The translations under genes were made by a program, and so were the position numbers. A model generated the notes under the pieces. The model ran no database searches. It saw nothing but the letters and a program-made list of their open reading frames with translations, and had not been told where the DNA came from. Source: CAJCJE01 sp036494465 (lineage in GTDB: Bacteria > Actinomycetota > Actinomycetes > Mycobacteriales > Pseudonocardiaceae). Taken from it: a stretch of DNA of 64,000 nucleotides. Below are positions 8,801 through 16,622 of this stretch, one piece after another (within the stretch, counting starts at the first letter, position 1; each line of letters starts with the position of its first letter). The DNA lies in contig DASXOJ010000083.1 in NCBI GenBank assembly GCA_036494465.1, forward strand, positions 62,001-126,000, read 5' to 3'.

Positions 8801-9320
8801 CCAGCTGCGCGTTGTAGTTCGGTCGCGGGCTCTTGAGCACGACGCCGTTGCTGATCATGCCGCCGAGCGGCCGCCCGGTCGCGTTGATCTCGAAGTAGTC
8901 GCCGTTGATGCCCGCGACCGCGCCGGTCCGCGCCGCCATCGAGCTGATCGTTTCGTCGCTCGGGTCGGTGAGCTCGTTGCCCGCTTCGACCGTGCCGAGG
9001 TGCAGGTTCGAGTTGGTCAGGTCGACGTTCATGACCTGGGTGTGCTGCTGGCCGGACACGGTGTCGATGGTGTCGGCGTGTTCGGTGACGCCGCTGGTCA
9101 CCGTGAAACCAGGGGTGCTCGTGTTGTCCACGACCTGGTCCCACGCTGAGGGCGTGGGCGGCAACCAGTCACTACCCGAAGCAGCCCCCGTAGCGTCCTT
9201 TGTGGACTGTACGGGGGCTGCTGTCGCGGTGGTGGCTCCGGAGACGATCGTCACCGCGGACAAGGCCGCGACGGCGCATAAGAGACGGGTTCTACGACGA
9301 CTGGACATGGAGCGCTGCAC
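5817..9320 (-). CDS. Secreted NAGPA-type phosphodiester glycosidase fused to a calcineurin-like phosphoesterase and Big-like domain
   Basis: 1167 residues from GTG 9320, chosen because GGGAGG stands just upstream; ATG 9308 is an alternative. A Sec signal peptide (RRRTRLLCAVAALSAV) ends near ATA. An NAGPA/phosphodiester-glycosidase domain spans about residues 110-430, with GINGDYFEINATG near 135 and LLFDGGGSTEM near 388. A Big-like linker follows. A metallophosphoesterase region at about 830-1020 has GDMSDDG near 855, GNHE near 888, ATHMP near 963 and GHARG near 1008. A C-terminal Big_2-like domain ends the protein. The usual first phosphoesterase motif (Asp-x-His) reads VIGNRLS, and GHxH reads GHAR, so metal ligands look lost. 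It probably acts outside the cell on phosphodiester-linked sugars; the substrate is unknown. Confidence 0.75.
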   Translation of the reverse strand: MQRSMSSRRRTRLLCAVAALSAVTIVSGATTATAAPVQSTKDATGAASGSDWLPPTPSAWDQVVDNTSTPGFTVTSGVTEHADTIDTVSGQQHTQVMNVDLTNSNLHLGTVEAGNELTDPSDETISSMAARTGAVAGINGDYFEINATGRPLGGMISNGVVLKSPRPNYNAQLGIKPDGSMVIGQENFSGTVTDGTASHALTSINVVNDVPNGITELTSALGATGNLTGPATLVLGHPSGANLVVDSVQTVTSVPALTAPAEGLLGAGAPGAWLSSTVHAGDTLNLADQIGPDNSVDTDPQTGAHPLRLTQLLSGATELVKDGQPYTDPTGTPPSGVNPETAVGISKDGKHAILVTLDGRLGESTAVGVSPAQVAGYLASQGAYTALLFDGGGSTEMIARQPGAGATSVMNTPSDGHERPVANGLFIYTNEKAAGRARTVVVNGGAPVTTVPGGTIPLPVYATDANANPAGGSTSVQVIPSNLASWSNGQLTVHQAGLGLIVAHNGRAISTQPLRVVTRLASLSVSPTEPDLNNGATQQFSLTGSTALGQQATVLDAKHQPANVVVANGAATWSVSPASLGTVDANGLFTAAASGAGLATVSATVGGKTTTASIAVGSESDVVADLSDVASWSMRNTTGAPATMTLAPGVLPPGVTAPGSLQLNYTMPAGSGVKQLVMWDNNDIDIGVNPAGQDPTGIGIWVKGDKSGLTLHEQYIQVNGAALPLAETPVTWQGWQLYTAAIPAGTQFPITMDYLDFLAINPSTTITSTLNISGLQALYSPRAVVTPPYVAIPNNPSWLSYNEDESQFSTTGNTILTGDDAHLLASDPGSTSSNVFGVIGNRLSTLPAQGKPNVAQFMGDMSDDGLAPDLAFAQSTMASLGIPYHDAVGNHEISQGAVPENGNFTADFGPTHYAYQAGAAQVIVTDNAHGGLLSSNAYQVPAESQYPWLVDQLSSTTAPAVIVATHMPAYDPHAVADSQFTDRWEARMYLRLIQRYQQTHPSKHVIMLYGHARGFAEQILDPLGNQTDTAHGGIPQLTIADLGMPAYAPSNQGGFYNFGLIHVTPGGDFQFTVEPALASIAVTAAQQALSVGGTETLAALGTQTSGDNLPVVTVPIADPASHVWSSSDSRVVSVDARTGAITARHTGSATIAVHSGGATGSITIAVS

Positions 9321-9430
9321 GGGGCCTCCCGGTGCGAAGCTGGTACTTCTGAACACGATGCAGCGCACCAGCGTTAGATGTCAACAAGATGACCGGCAGG
9401 CAACCGGGTCACGGCCGGGCAGTGATTTGT

Positions 9431-9526
9431 GCAGTCCGGCAACACGCCTCCGATCGGATCAGTCAACTTAGGAGATATGCCCGATTTATTGCTTTAGCAG
9501 CTTTCGGGGTCTAGCGTCCGGACTGC
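9431..9526. other. Long-range inverted repeat upstream of the frameshifted secreted gene
   Basis: GCAGTCCGG (9431-9439) and CCGGACTGC (9518-9526) are perfect complements 78 nt apart. They flank an AT-rich stretch that probably holds the promoter of the gene at 9560. It could be a leader-RNA stem or chance. Confidence 0.25.
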
Positions 9527-9559
9527 GGGAATCTCCGTCGGCACCGTGGAGGAGCCCCG

Positions 9560-10082
9560 ATGCGTAACCGATTAGCCGTCCTGACCGCCGCGATCTTCGC
9601 CGGAGTGCTGTCCCTCACCGCGGCCGGAGCCAGCGCGACGGCCGCGACCCCGTCCGTCGGCGGATACTTCTCGACGGACACCCATGGCTGCGGTGACGTC
9701 AAGCTCTACGTGCCCAACCAGAACCAGTTCACCGCACAGCAGCTCGGCTTCAGCCGCCAGTCCATCCCGCTGCGCCAAAACGTCCTGAACAAGATGGCGG
9801 CAAGCAGGTGCACTACCTGACCAGCCTCGACTGCAAGCCCGGCCCGACCCGCCACAGCCTGTCCTCGGCCCCGAAGCCGTCGACCGCGACGCCCGCGGCG
9901 CTCGGCGGCTCAGCGGCAATGTCGCCGGCACCGGCACGGCGGCCAGCGGCAGCCCGATCTCCCTGACGACCTGCGACAACCAGGTCATGGCGGAGCCCGG
10001 CTCGGTCGGCCCGAACGCGAACGGGCCGTACTTCGTCGACTACTGGAAATCCTTCGGCCACGCCGATCACAATCCCTGCTGA
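9560..10082 (+). pseudogene. Frameshifted small secreted protein
   Basis: ATG 9560 follows a strong GGAGGAG. The first frame gives a signal peptide (MRNRLAVLTAAIFAGVL) and a mature start, then stops at 9818-9820. Coding quality continues in a second frame from about 9800 (KQVHYLTSLDCKPGPT) and a third from about 9900 (LSGNVAGTGTAASGS), ending naturally at TGA 10080-10082. Restoring two single-base deletions gives about 174 residues with several Cys in the mature part. Both breaks fall in G/C-rich runs, near 9797-9801 and 9845-9905, so sequencing error is a real alternative to gene decay. The family was not recognised. Confidence 0.65.
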
Positions 10083-10360
10083 ACTCGGCGCGGGGCGTCA
10101 GCGACCGAGGCGGCAGCCGAGCATCGCCCACCGCGAACACCGAATGGCACCGTACCGGGCGTTCGCCCGCCCAGTGCGGTGCCGCTCCACTCGTCGGATC
10201 GAACCCGGACGCGCCAGGCACCGGCACGGCATTTGCATCAACAGCTCGGCTCATCCTTTCAGCTGAGGCCGGAGTGGCCGGACCGGTCGCGGGCACGATG
10301 TTCGGCACCGTGATCACCCTTAGGGTCGGAGGCAGGAAGCCCGGAACCGAGGAGATGACG

Positions 10361-11545
10361 ATGCGCCCCGCAGCGGCTCTGCGCCTGCGCCGCGGTCCGC
10401 TCTGGGGCGAGATCGCGGCGCTGGTCGCGGTGGCGGCCGCCGATCTCGTCGCCCAGATCGAACTCGCCACCGTGCCCAAGGACGCGCCAGCGATCGTGGT
10501 CTCGGTGCTCGACGCGATCATCGCCGTGATCGCGGTGGCCCGCCGCCGTTTCCCCGATCGGCTGCCCGCCGTGATGAGCGCCGCGTTGCTCGTGCTGGGG
10601 GTGACGATCGCGATCGGCGTCGTCTCCGGGCCGGAGCCGATCCTGCCGGGCGCCCTGTCGACGTTGGCCATGAGCCTGCTCACCGGCGCGTGCTGTCACC
10701 AACTCCCGGCCCGGCAAGCCGGTTTGTTCACCATCTTGGCCGGGGTTGGCGTGCTGCTCGGTCCGGTGCTGGTCTACGGGCCCCAGGTCATCACCGTGAT
10801 CATCGCGGTCTTCGTCGGCGTCACCTGGGTCGGCGGGGTCGCCGTCGGGCTGATCCTGCGCGACGCGGCCACCCGCAACGCGTCCGCGACGGCTTTGGCG
10901 CGCAGCACCGAGCGGTTGGCGTTGGCCAGGGAACTGCACGACCTGGTGGCTCATCACATCACCGGTGTCGTGGTGCGCGCGCAGGCCGCCAACCTGGTGC
11001 TGTCCGACCAGCCCGAGCGCACGGACGAACACACCCTGCTGATCGAGATCGAGAAAGCCGGTGCCGCGGCCCTCGGCGCGATGCGCAGACTGGTGTCGGT
11101 GCTCCGCGATCCCGCCGCCGAACCACTGGCCGAACCGCACGGCACGCTGTCCGCGGCGATCACGGCCGCCGTCGGCGAGAACGGGGCGGTCTCCGTCCGG
11201 TTGGCACCGGAACTCGCCGACGTTTCCGCGCCGCCCGAAGTGGTCAGCACGGCGCACCGGGTGGTGCTGGAAGCCCTGACCAACGTGCGCAAACACGCCC
11301 CGGCCGCCACCACGATCGACGTCGCCGCCTCGACCCAGCCGGGCGGCTGGGCGCGGATCACGGTGCGCAACGACGGCGTCCGGCAAGGTCTGATCGCGCG
11401 GCGCTCCGGATACGGACTGGTCGGCATGCGCGAGCGGGTCGAAGCGGTCGGCGGCCGGGTCGACGTGGGAAGTTGGCGTGAGCGCGGCTGGCAGGTGACG
11501 GTGCTGCTGCCGGTCGCGACCGGCGAGAAGAACGAGGAGGCGTGA
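10361..11545 (+). CDS. NarL-type sensor histidine kinase
   Basis: 394 residues. Several N-terminal transmembrane helices with almost no extracellular loops suggest sensing within or near the membrane. A HisKA_3 dimerisation helix carries the phosphoacceptor His193 in ARELHDLVAHH. A HATPase domain follows, with VVLEALTNVRKHA and GYGLVGMRERV. ATG 10361 was chosen because AGGAG at 10350-10354 has ideal spacing; ATG 10355 and a longer upstream reading lack this. It is the partner of the next gene, whose start overlaps its 3' end. The signal is unknown. Confidence 0.85.
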   Translation: MRPAAALRLRRGPLWGEIAALVAVAAADLVAQIELATVPKDAPAIVVSVLDAIIAVIAVARRRFPDRLPAVMSAALLVLGVTIAIGVVSGPEPILPGALSTLAMSLLTGACCHQLPARQAGLFTILAGVGVLLGPVLVYGPQVITVIIAVFVGVTWVGGVAVGLILRDAATRNASATALARSTERLALARELHDLVAHHITGVVVRAQAANLVLSDQPERTDEHTLLIEIEKAGAAALGAMRRLVSVLRDPAAEPLAEPHGTLSAAITAAVGENGAVSVRLAPELADVSAPPEVVSTAHRVVLEALTNVRKHAPAATTIDVAASTQPGGWARITVRNDGVRQGLIARRSGYGLVGMRERVEAVGGRVDVGSWRERGWQVTVLLPVATGEKNEEA

Positions 11546-11547
11546 CC

Positions 11548-12192
11548 ATGCGGGTCCTGATAGCCGACGACCAGGGGATGGTGCGCACCGGATTCCGGCT
11601 GATCCTGGAACGCGAACCCGACATCGAGGTCGTCGGCGAGGCCGAAGACGGCCGCCAGGCGGTCGAACTGGCGCGCCGCCTGCGTCCCGACGTGACGCTG
11701 ATGGACATCCGGATGCCCTACGTCGACGGCCTGCAAGCCACCCGCCTGCTCGCAGGCCCCGACGTGCCCGACCCGCTGCGTGTCCTGGTGGTGACCACTT
11801 TCGACCTCGACGAACTCGTGCACGAGGCATTGCGCTCCGGCGCCTGCGGCTTCCTGCTCAAGGACGCGGGCCCGCGACTGTTGGTCGAAGCGGTACACGC
11901 GGCGGCGAACGGCGAAACGCTGGTCTCGCCGTCGATCACCACCCGGCTGCTGGAACACTTCACCCGAGGGCCGAGCACCGGCACCAGACCCGCCGAACCC
12001 GCCCTCACCGACCGGGAATCCGAGGTCACCATGGCCGTCGCCCGGGGCGCCACCAACGCGGAAATCGCCGAGCGGCTGGTGATCTCGCTGTCCACCGTCA
12101 AAACCCACCTCGGCTCGGTGCAACGCAAGGTCGGCGCCCGCAACCGCACCGAAATCGCCGTCTGGGCCTGGGAATCCGGCCTGGTGCGTTAG
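11548..12192 (+). CDS. NarL/LuxR-type response regulator
   Basis: 214 residues from ATG 11548, seven bases after GAGGAGG; GTG 11542, which overlaps the kinase stop, is also possible. The receiver domain has the acidic pair ADD and phosphoacceptor Asp53 in LMDIRMP. The C-terminal LuxR helix-turn-helix (LTDRESEV, TNAEIAERL, STVKTHL) binds DNA. It forms a two-component system with the kinase just upstream; targets are not visible from this sequence. Confidence 0.88.
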   Translation: MRVLIADDQGMVRTGFRLILEREPDIEVVGEAEDGRQAVELARRLRPDVTLMDIRMPYVDGLQATRLLAGPDVPDPLRVLVVTTFDLDELVHEALRSGACGFLLKDAGPRLLVEAVHAAANGETLVSPSITTRLLEHFTRGPSTGTRPAEPALTDRESEVTMAVARGATNAEIAERLVISLSTVKTHLGSVQRKVGARNRTEIAVWAWESGLVR

Positions 12193-12231
12193 CCGAGGCT
12201 CGGCAGTCTGGGTCGACCGCCGGTAGCTGAA

Positions 12232-12342
12232 CTAACCGACGTAGCGGCGGCCGGGCACGTTGCGCCAGTCACGGTCTGCCCGTTCGCCGCGCACAATATC
12301 CACTGTGGACGGTGGAATGCCGGGCAGCGGATTCCAGTACAC
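12232..12342 (-). CDS. Possible 36-residue small protein after the XRE regulator
   Basis: GTG 12342 begins one base after the stop of the XRE regulator and runs to TAG 12232-12234. The peptide (YWNPLPGIPPSTVDIVRG, then WRNVPGRRYVG) has protein-like composition and GC-rich third positions. No Shine-Dalgarno was seen, so translation would depend on coupling. Its function is unknown, and it could be a remnant of a longer gene. Confidence 0.35.
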   Translation of the reverse strand: MYWNPLPGIPPSTVDIVRGERADRDWRNVPGRRYVG

Positions 12343-12343
12343 G

Positions 12344-13285
12344 TCAGGCGGCTTCGTCTGCCAGGACGAGGTCGTAGAGGCGTTCCAGGCGTTCGCGGGT
12401 GCGATCGTTGATCGGGGTGTAGGTGGTGAGGCGCATTTCCGAGCGCGGGCCGAACCAGAGGTGGGTGTAGTCGAGTTCGAGCAGGCCGACCTCGGAGTTG
12501 GCGTAGCGCTTGGTGAGGTTCTCGGGCGCCTTGACCTCGTGCTGGTCCCAGATCTTGACGAACTCGGGCGACACTTCGCGGATTCGCTTCACCAGGCATT
12601 TCCAGCTCGACTCGGCGACGTGGCCTGCCATGGCGGCGCGGAACTGGGCGACGAGGCGGGAGGCGGCGGTTTCCCATTCGACGATGCGGGCGCGCCAGGC
12701 CGGGTCTGTGAAGGCGAGCCAGAGCGAGTTGCGGTCTTCGAACGGGATCCGGTCGAGGCCGCCGACCATCCGGTCGTAGCTTCGGTTGTAGGCGAGGATG
12801 TCCAGGCGCGCGTTGGCGATCATCGCGGGCAGCGGTTCGAGTTGGCGCAGCATCAACTGGATCGCAGGCGAGATCGCGCGGCATTCCTTGTGCACGGTCG
12901 GTTCTGGCTGACCGGCCAACGTGAACAGGTGCGCGCGCTCGTAGGGGTCGAGCTGGAGGGTGTTGGCGATGGCGCCGAGCACCTGGTCGGATGCGTGGAT
13001 GTCGCGACCTTGTTCGAGCCACGTGTACCAGGTCACACCGACGCCGGCGAGTTGCGCGACTTCTTCACGGCGCAGGCCGGGGGTGCGGCGGCGTCCGCCG
13101 ACGGGGAGGCCGACCTGCTCGGGGGTGATGCGTTCGCGCCTGCTGCGCAGGAAGTCGGCGAGGGCCTGTCGGCGCACGTCAGCGGACTGCGGTGCCTCGT
13201 GTTCGACGGCGGGCGGGAGGGTGGGCGGCAGGCCCACTTCCAGCGCGGTCGGCAACGCGGTCCTTGGCCGGATGAACGTGGTCAT
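12344..13285 (-). CDS. XRE-family regulator with MmyB-like ligand-binding domain
   Basis: 313 residues from ATG 13285. The N-terminal helix-turn-helix contains RTPGLRREEVAQLAGV and VTWYTWLEQG, the hallmark of this actinobacterial XRE group. A C-terminal PAS-like MmyB domain follows (LDILAYNRSYDRMVGG, LWFGPRSEMRL), thought to bind small ligands in this family. It is divergent from a drug-exporter gene with a 101-bp shared promoter containing repeats, so it probably controls that exporter. An upstream extension of the reading frame lies over the promoter and was rejected. Confidence 0.85.
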   Translation of the reverse strand: MTTFIRPRTALPTALEVGLPPTLPPAVEHEAPQSADVRRQALADFLRSRRERITPEQVGLPVGGRRRTPGLRREEVAQLAGVGVTWYTWLEQGRDIHASDQVLGAIANTLQLDPYERAHLFTLAGQPEPTVHKECRAISPAIQLMLRQLEPLPAMIANARLDILAYNRSYDRMVGGLDRIPFEDRNSLWLAFTDPAWRARIVEWETAASRLVAQFRAAMAGHVAESSWKCLVKRIREVSPEFVKIWDQHEVKAPENLTKRYANSEVGLLELDYTHLWFGPRSEMRLTTYTPINDRTRERLERLYDLVLADEAA

Positions 13286-13315
13286 GCCACCATGATGCCG
13301 CACATCACAACCTAT

Positions 13316-13361
13316 TACCAGGTAGTCCGAGTACCAGGATAAACAGGCTCTAGGTACTAGG
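13316..13361. promoter_or_regulatory. Direct-repeat operator candidate between XRE regulator and MFS exporter
   Basis: TACCAGG at 13316-13322 and 13332-13338 and TACTAGG at 13355-13361 lie in an AT-rich block between the divergent starts. Spacings of 16 and 23 bp place two sites roughly within one to two helix turns. Repression of both genes by the XRE protein is inferred. Confidence 0.4.
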
Positions 13362-13386
13362 TTAACTTTGGGTCCATCGTAGTGGC

Positions 13387-14859
13387 ATGACAACAAACGT
13401 CGAGGTCGCGCCGGTTACCCCGGCGCACACCGCGCGCCACCGGGCTACCGCGAGCGGTACTCGGCAGAGCCCGGCCGGACTGACCTCCGCTGGTCTGATC
13501 ACCGTTCTGATCGGCGCCGCGCTGCCGATCATCGATTTCTTCATCGTCAACGTCGCGCTGCCGACCATCGACACCACCCTGCACGCCTCCACCGCCACGT
13601 TGGAGCTGGTGGTGGCCGGGTACGGCATCGCCTACGCGCTGCTGATGGTGCTGGGCGGCCGCCTCGGCGACGCGTTCGGGCGGCGCAGGCTGTTCACGTT
13701 CGGCTTGCTCGCCTTCACCATCACCTCGCTGGCCTGCGGTATCGCGCCGACTGCCTTGACGCTGGTGCTGGCGCGGGTCGCGCAGGGGGCGTCGTCCGCG
13801 TTGATGCTGCCGCAGGTGCTCTCCACCATCCAGGCGACCACGCACGGCGAGAAGCGCTCCCGCGCGCTGGGGATCTACGGCGCGGTGGGTGGCATCGGCA
13901 CCGTGGTCGGGCAGCTGCTCGGCGGCGCGCTGGTCTCCGCCGACATCGCCGGACTGAGCTGGCGGCCGATTTTCCTGGTCAACGTGCCGATCGGCCTGGT
14001 CGGGCTGCTGCTGGCCAAGCGCAACGTGCCGGAGACCCGCTCGACGAACCCGGTCCCGATCGACCGGATCGGCACCGTCGTGCTCGGTGTGGCCATGCTG
14101 ACCCTGCTGGTGCCGCTGATGGAGGGCGCCGCGCTGGGGTGGCCGGTCTGGATGTGGATCTCGCTGGGCGCGTTCCCGTTCGCCGCCGCCGCTTTCGTAC
14201 TGGTGGAGCGGCGCGCCGAGCGGACCGGCACGGTGCCGCTGCTGCCGCCGTCGATCATGCGGATCCCGAGCATGCGGCGCGGTCTGCTGGTCGGGGTGCC
14301 GTTCTTCACCGGCTTCGGTGGGTTCATGTTCGTTTACGCGGTGACCCTGCAGGACGGGCTGCACCTCGGCCCGCTCGGTTCCGGTCTGGCGTTGACGCCG
14401 ATGGCGATCGGGTTCTTCTCGACGTCGCTGGTCTCCAGCCGGCTGGTGACCCGGTTCGGATCGAAGGTGATCCCGATGGGCGTCGCGATCCAGGCCATCG
14501 GCATCGCGCTGACCATCGGCGTGACGCTCCTCGCCTGGCCGAACCTGAACGTGTTCGTGCTCGCACCGAGCATGCTGATCACCGGTCTCGGTCAGGGCAT
14601 GGCGATGACCACGCTGTTCCGGGTGGTGCTCGCGCACGTGCCGCCGGAGAGCGCCGGTGTGGGCAGCGGCGCGCTGGCCACCACCCAGCAGACCTCGCTG
14701 GCGCTGGGTGTGGCCATCCTCGGCACGCTGTTCGCCACCTTGAGCGCCCCGGCCGTGCTGGGCATGCGGGACGCGTTCGTGCTGGTGATGGGGGTACAGG
14801 TGGTGTTGGCGCTGGTGATCGTGTTCGCCGGACGACGCCTGCCTGACCCGCGCAGGTAA
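13387..14859 (+). CDS. DHA2-family (EmrB/QacA-type, 14-helix) MFS exporter
   Basis: 490 residues with about 14 hydrophobic helices. Motif A appears as GGRLGDAFGRRRLF, and the helix 1 region IDFFIVNVALPTID is typical of DHA2 drug exporters, as is the GIYGAVGGIGTVVGQLLGG motif C segment. It should export a lipophilic compound by proton antiport across the cytoplasmic membrane. The divergent XRE regulator suggests induction by its substrate. The start is ATG 13387, with only a weak upstream ribosome site. Confidence 0.85.
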   Translation: MTTNVEVAPVTPAHTARHRATASGTRQSPAGLTSAGLITVLIGAALPIIDFFIVNVALPTIDTTLHASTATLELVVAGYGIAYALLMVLGGRLGDAFGRRRLFTFGLLAFTITSLACGIAPTALTLVLARVAQGASSALMLPQVLSTIQATTHGEKRSRALGIYGAVGGIGTVVGQLLGGALVSADIAGLSWRPIFLVNVPIGLVGLLLAKRNVPETRSTNPVPIDRIGTVVLGVAMLTLLVPLMEGAALGWPVWMWISLGAFPFAAAAFVLVERRAERTGTVPLLPPSIMRIPSMRRGLLVGVPFFTGFGGFMFVYAVTLQDGLHLGPLGSGLALTPMAIGFFSTSLVSSRLVTRFGSKVIPMGVAIQAIGIALTIGVTLLAWPNLNVFVLAPSMLITGLGQGMAMTTLFRVVLAHVPPESAGVGSGALATTQQTSLALGVAILGTLFATLSAPAVLGMRDAFVLVMGVQVVLALVIVFAGRRLPDPRR

Positions 14860-14871
14860 GAAAAGGGGCCG

Positions 14872-14910
14872 ACGCCCACCGCCTCCGGGAAGTCAGGAGG
14901 CGGTGGGCGT
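14872..14910. terminator. Strong bidirectional terminator overlapping the ssuD 3' end
   Basis: A perfect 15-bp stem (14872-14886 with 14896-14910) encloses a 9-nt loop. It sits between convergent genes, and the last codons and stop of the monooxygenase gene lie inside the loop and right arm. Confidence 0.8.
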
Positions 14911-16059
14911 TGGCGTGCGGCTGGTGAAGGGGATGGTGGACGGGATCCGTACCGGTTGTGCGGGGTGCTGCCACAAACCCTTGCGGGCCAGCACGGGCAG
15001 CACGCCCTCACCGAACCAGTACGCCTCTTCCAGGTGCGGGTGACCGGAGAGGATGAACTCGTCGATGCCCAGCGCGTGGTACTCCTCGATGCGCTCGGCG
15101 ACCTCCGCGTGGCTGCCGACGAGCGCGGTACCTGCCCCGCCCCGGACCAGACCGACACCGGCCCACAGGTTCGGGTAGATCTCCAGGTTGTCGGCGCTGC
15201 CCTTGTTCAGCGCCAACATCCGTTGCTGGCCTTCGGACTGGCTCTTCGATAGTCCCTTTTGGACATCGGCGACCACGGCCGGGTCGAGCGCGTCGAGCAG
15301 GCGCTGAGCCTCGGCCCAGGCGGCTTCGGAGGTGTCGCGGCTGATCACGTGCAGCCGGATACCGAAGCGCAGCGTCCGGCCCTGTTTGGCCGCTGCCGCG
15401 CGCAGCCGGCCGATCTTCTCGGCGACCGCGGTGGGCGGCTCGCCCCAGGTCAGGTAGACGTCGACGTGCCTGGCCGCGACCTCGACCGCGGCCGGGGACG
15501 ATCCGCCGAAGTAGAGGTCAGGGGTCGGGTCGGGAACCCGGGCCAGTTTCGCGTCTTCGATGTGCAGCTGCTTGCCGTCCAGGGAAACGCGTTCACCGCG
15601 CCACAGGCCGCGCACCACCGACAGGAACTCGTCGGTGCGCTGGTAGCGCTCGTCCTTGGTGTTGAAGTCGCCGAACGCGCGCTGCTCCGCGTCCTCTCCC
15701 CCGGTGACGATGTTGATCAGCAACCGGTCCGGCGCGTAGCGCTGGAAGGTCGCGGCCATCTGCGCGGCCAGCGTCGGTGAGAGCAGGCCGGGACGGAACG
15801 CGACCAGGAACTTCAGCCGCTCGGTCCGAGCGGCGAGCATGGCGGTGGTCAGCCACGCGTCCTCGCACCAGGCCCCGGTGGGGGTGAGCGCGCCGACGAA
15901 ACCGAGTTGTTCGGCCGCGCTCACGATCTGCGCCAGGTAGGACAGGTCGGCGGGCCGGTCGCGGCCCGCCGTGTTGGTGATGTCCGTGCCGTGCCCGCCA
16001 CCGACCAGGTAGCGGCTGTCGCCGTAGGTGGGCAGGAACCAGTGGAACTTCAGTGCCAT
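14893..16059 (-). CDS. ssuD: FMNH2-dependent alkanesulfonate/methanesulfonate monooxygenase (SsuD/MsuD)
   Basis: 388 residues of the bacterial luciferase family. The N-terminal FHWFLPTYGDSRYL, then GALTPTGAWCEDAW and LINIVTGGEDAEQ, are characteristic of SsuD-type enzymes, which use FMNH2 and O2 to release sulfite from sulfonates. The flavin reductase is encoded 8 bp upstream and a dimethyl-sulfone monooxygenase begins the operon, so methanesulfonate is a likely substrate (MsuD role). The C-terminal tail carries Thr-Pro repeats encoded by a terminator stem. Expression under sulfate limitation is expected for the family. Confidence 0.88.
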   Translation of the reverse strand: MALKFHWFLPTYGDSRYLVGGGHGTDITNTAGRDRPADLSYLAQIVSAAEQLGFVGALTPTGAWCEDAWLTTAMLAARTERLKFLVAFRPGLLSPTLAAQMAATFQRYAPDRLLINIVTGGEDAEQRAFGDFNTKDERYQRTDEFLSVVRGLWRGERVSLDGKQLHIEDAKLARVPDPTPDLYFGGSSPAAVEVAARHVDVYLTWGEPPTAVAEKIGRLRAAAAKQGRTLRFGIRLHVISRDTSEAAWAEAQRLLDALDPAVVADVQKGLSKSQSEGQQRMLALNKGSADNLEIYPNLWAGVGLVRGGAGTALVGSHAEVAERIEEYHALGIDEFILSGHPHLEEAYWFGEGVLPVLARKGLWQHPAQPVRIPSTIPFTSRTPTPTAS

Positions 16060-16067
16060 CCTCGCTC

Positions 16068-16622
16068 CTAGGAGGCCGCGGCCAGTGCTCTGCGGGCGTG
16101 CAGTGCGGCGGAGAAGCCGTCGACAACACCGTAGAGCGGTTCGGCCGACTCCGGGGCGAGGAGTACGTCACCCACATCGCCGGTTTCGATGTGCCGGTCC
16201 AGCACGAACCAGCCCTGCACGATGTGGTGCGCGCCCAACGAGGACAGCACCGGGCGCAACGCGTAGTCCAGCGCGAGCACGTGCGCGGGTGAACCCCCGG
16301 TGACCACCGGCAGCACCACCTTGTCCGTCAACGCGAACTGCGGCAGCAGGTCGAGCAGGGTTTTCAGCACGCCGCTGTAGGCGGCCTTGTAGACCGGCGA
16401 CGCGACCACGATGCCATCGGCCGCCGCGATCGCGTCGACGACCTCGGCGATCCTCGGATTCCGGGCATCGGCGGAGAGCAGGGCTTCGGCTGGCAGGTCG
16501 CGCACCCGGACGGTCCGGACCTGGTGGCCGTGCCCGCGCAGCCGGGCTGCGATGTGCTCGGTCAGGGCGACGGTGCGCGAGTTCGCGGACGGACTGCCTG
16601 CCAGCACGACGATGGCGGCCAT
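16068..16622 (-). CDS. ssuE: NAD(P)H-dependent FMN reductase (SsuE/MsuE)
   Basis: 184-residue flavodoxin-like reductase. The flavin phosphate loop is AGSPSANSRT near the N-terminus and VVASPVYKAAYSG is the second signature of the SsuE group. It supplies reduced FMN to the oxygenases of this operon. Its ATG overlaps the stop of the upstream acyl-CoA-dehydrogenase-like gene by one base, so the two are coupled. Confidence 0.88.
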   Translation of the reverse strand: MAAIVVLAGSPSANSRTVALTEHIAARLRGHGHQVRTVRVRDLPAEALLSADARNPRIAEVVDAIAAADGIVVASPVYKAAYSGVLKTLLDLLPQFALTDKVVLPVVTGGSPAHVLALDYALRPVLSSLGAHHIVQGWFVLDRHIETGDVGDVLLAPESAEPLYGVVDGFSAALHARRALAAAS

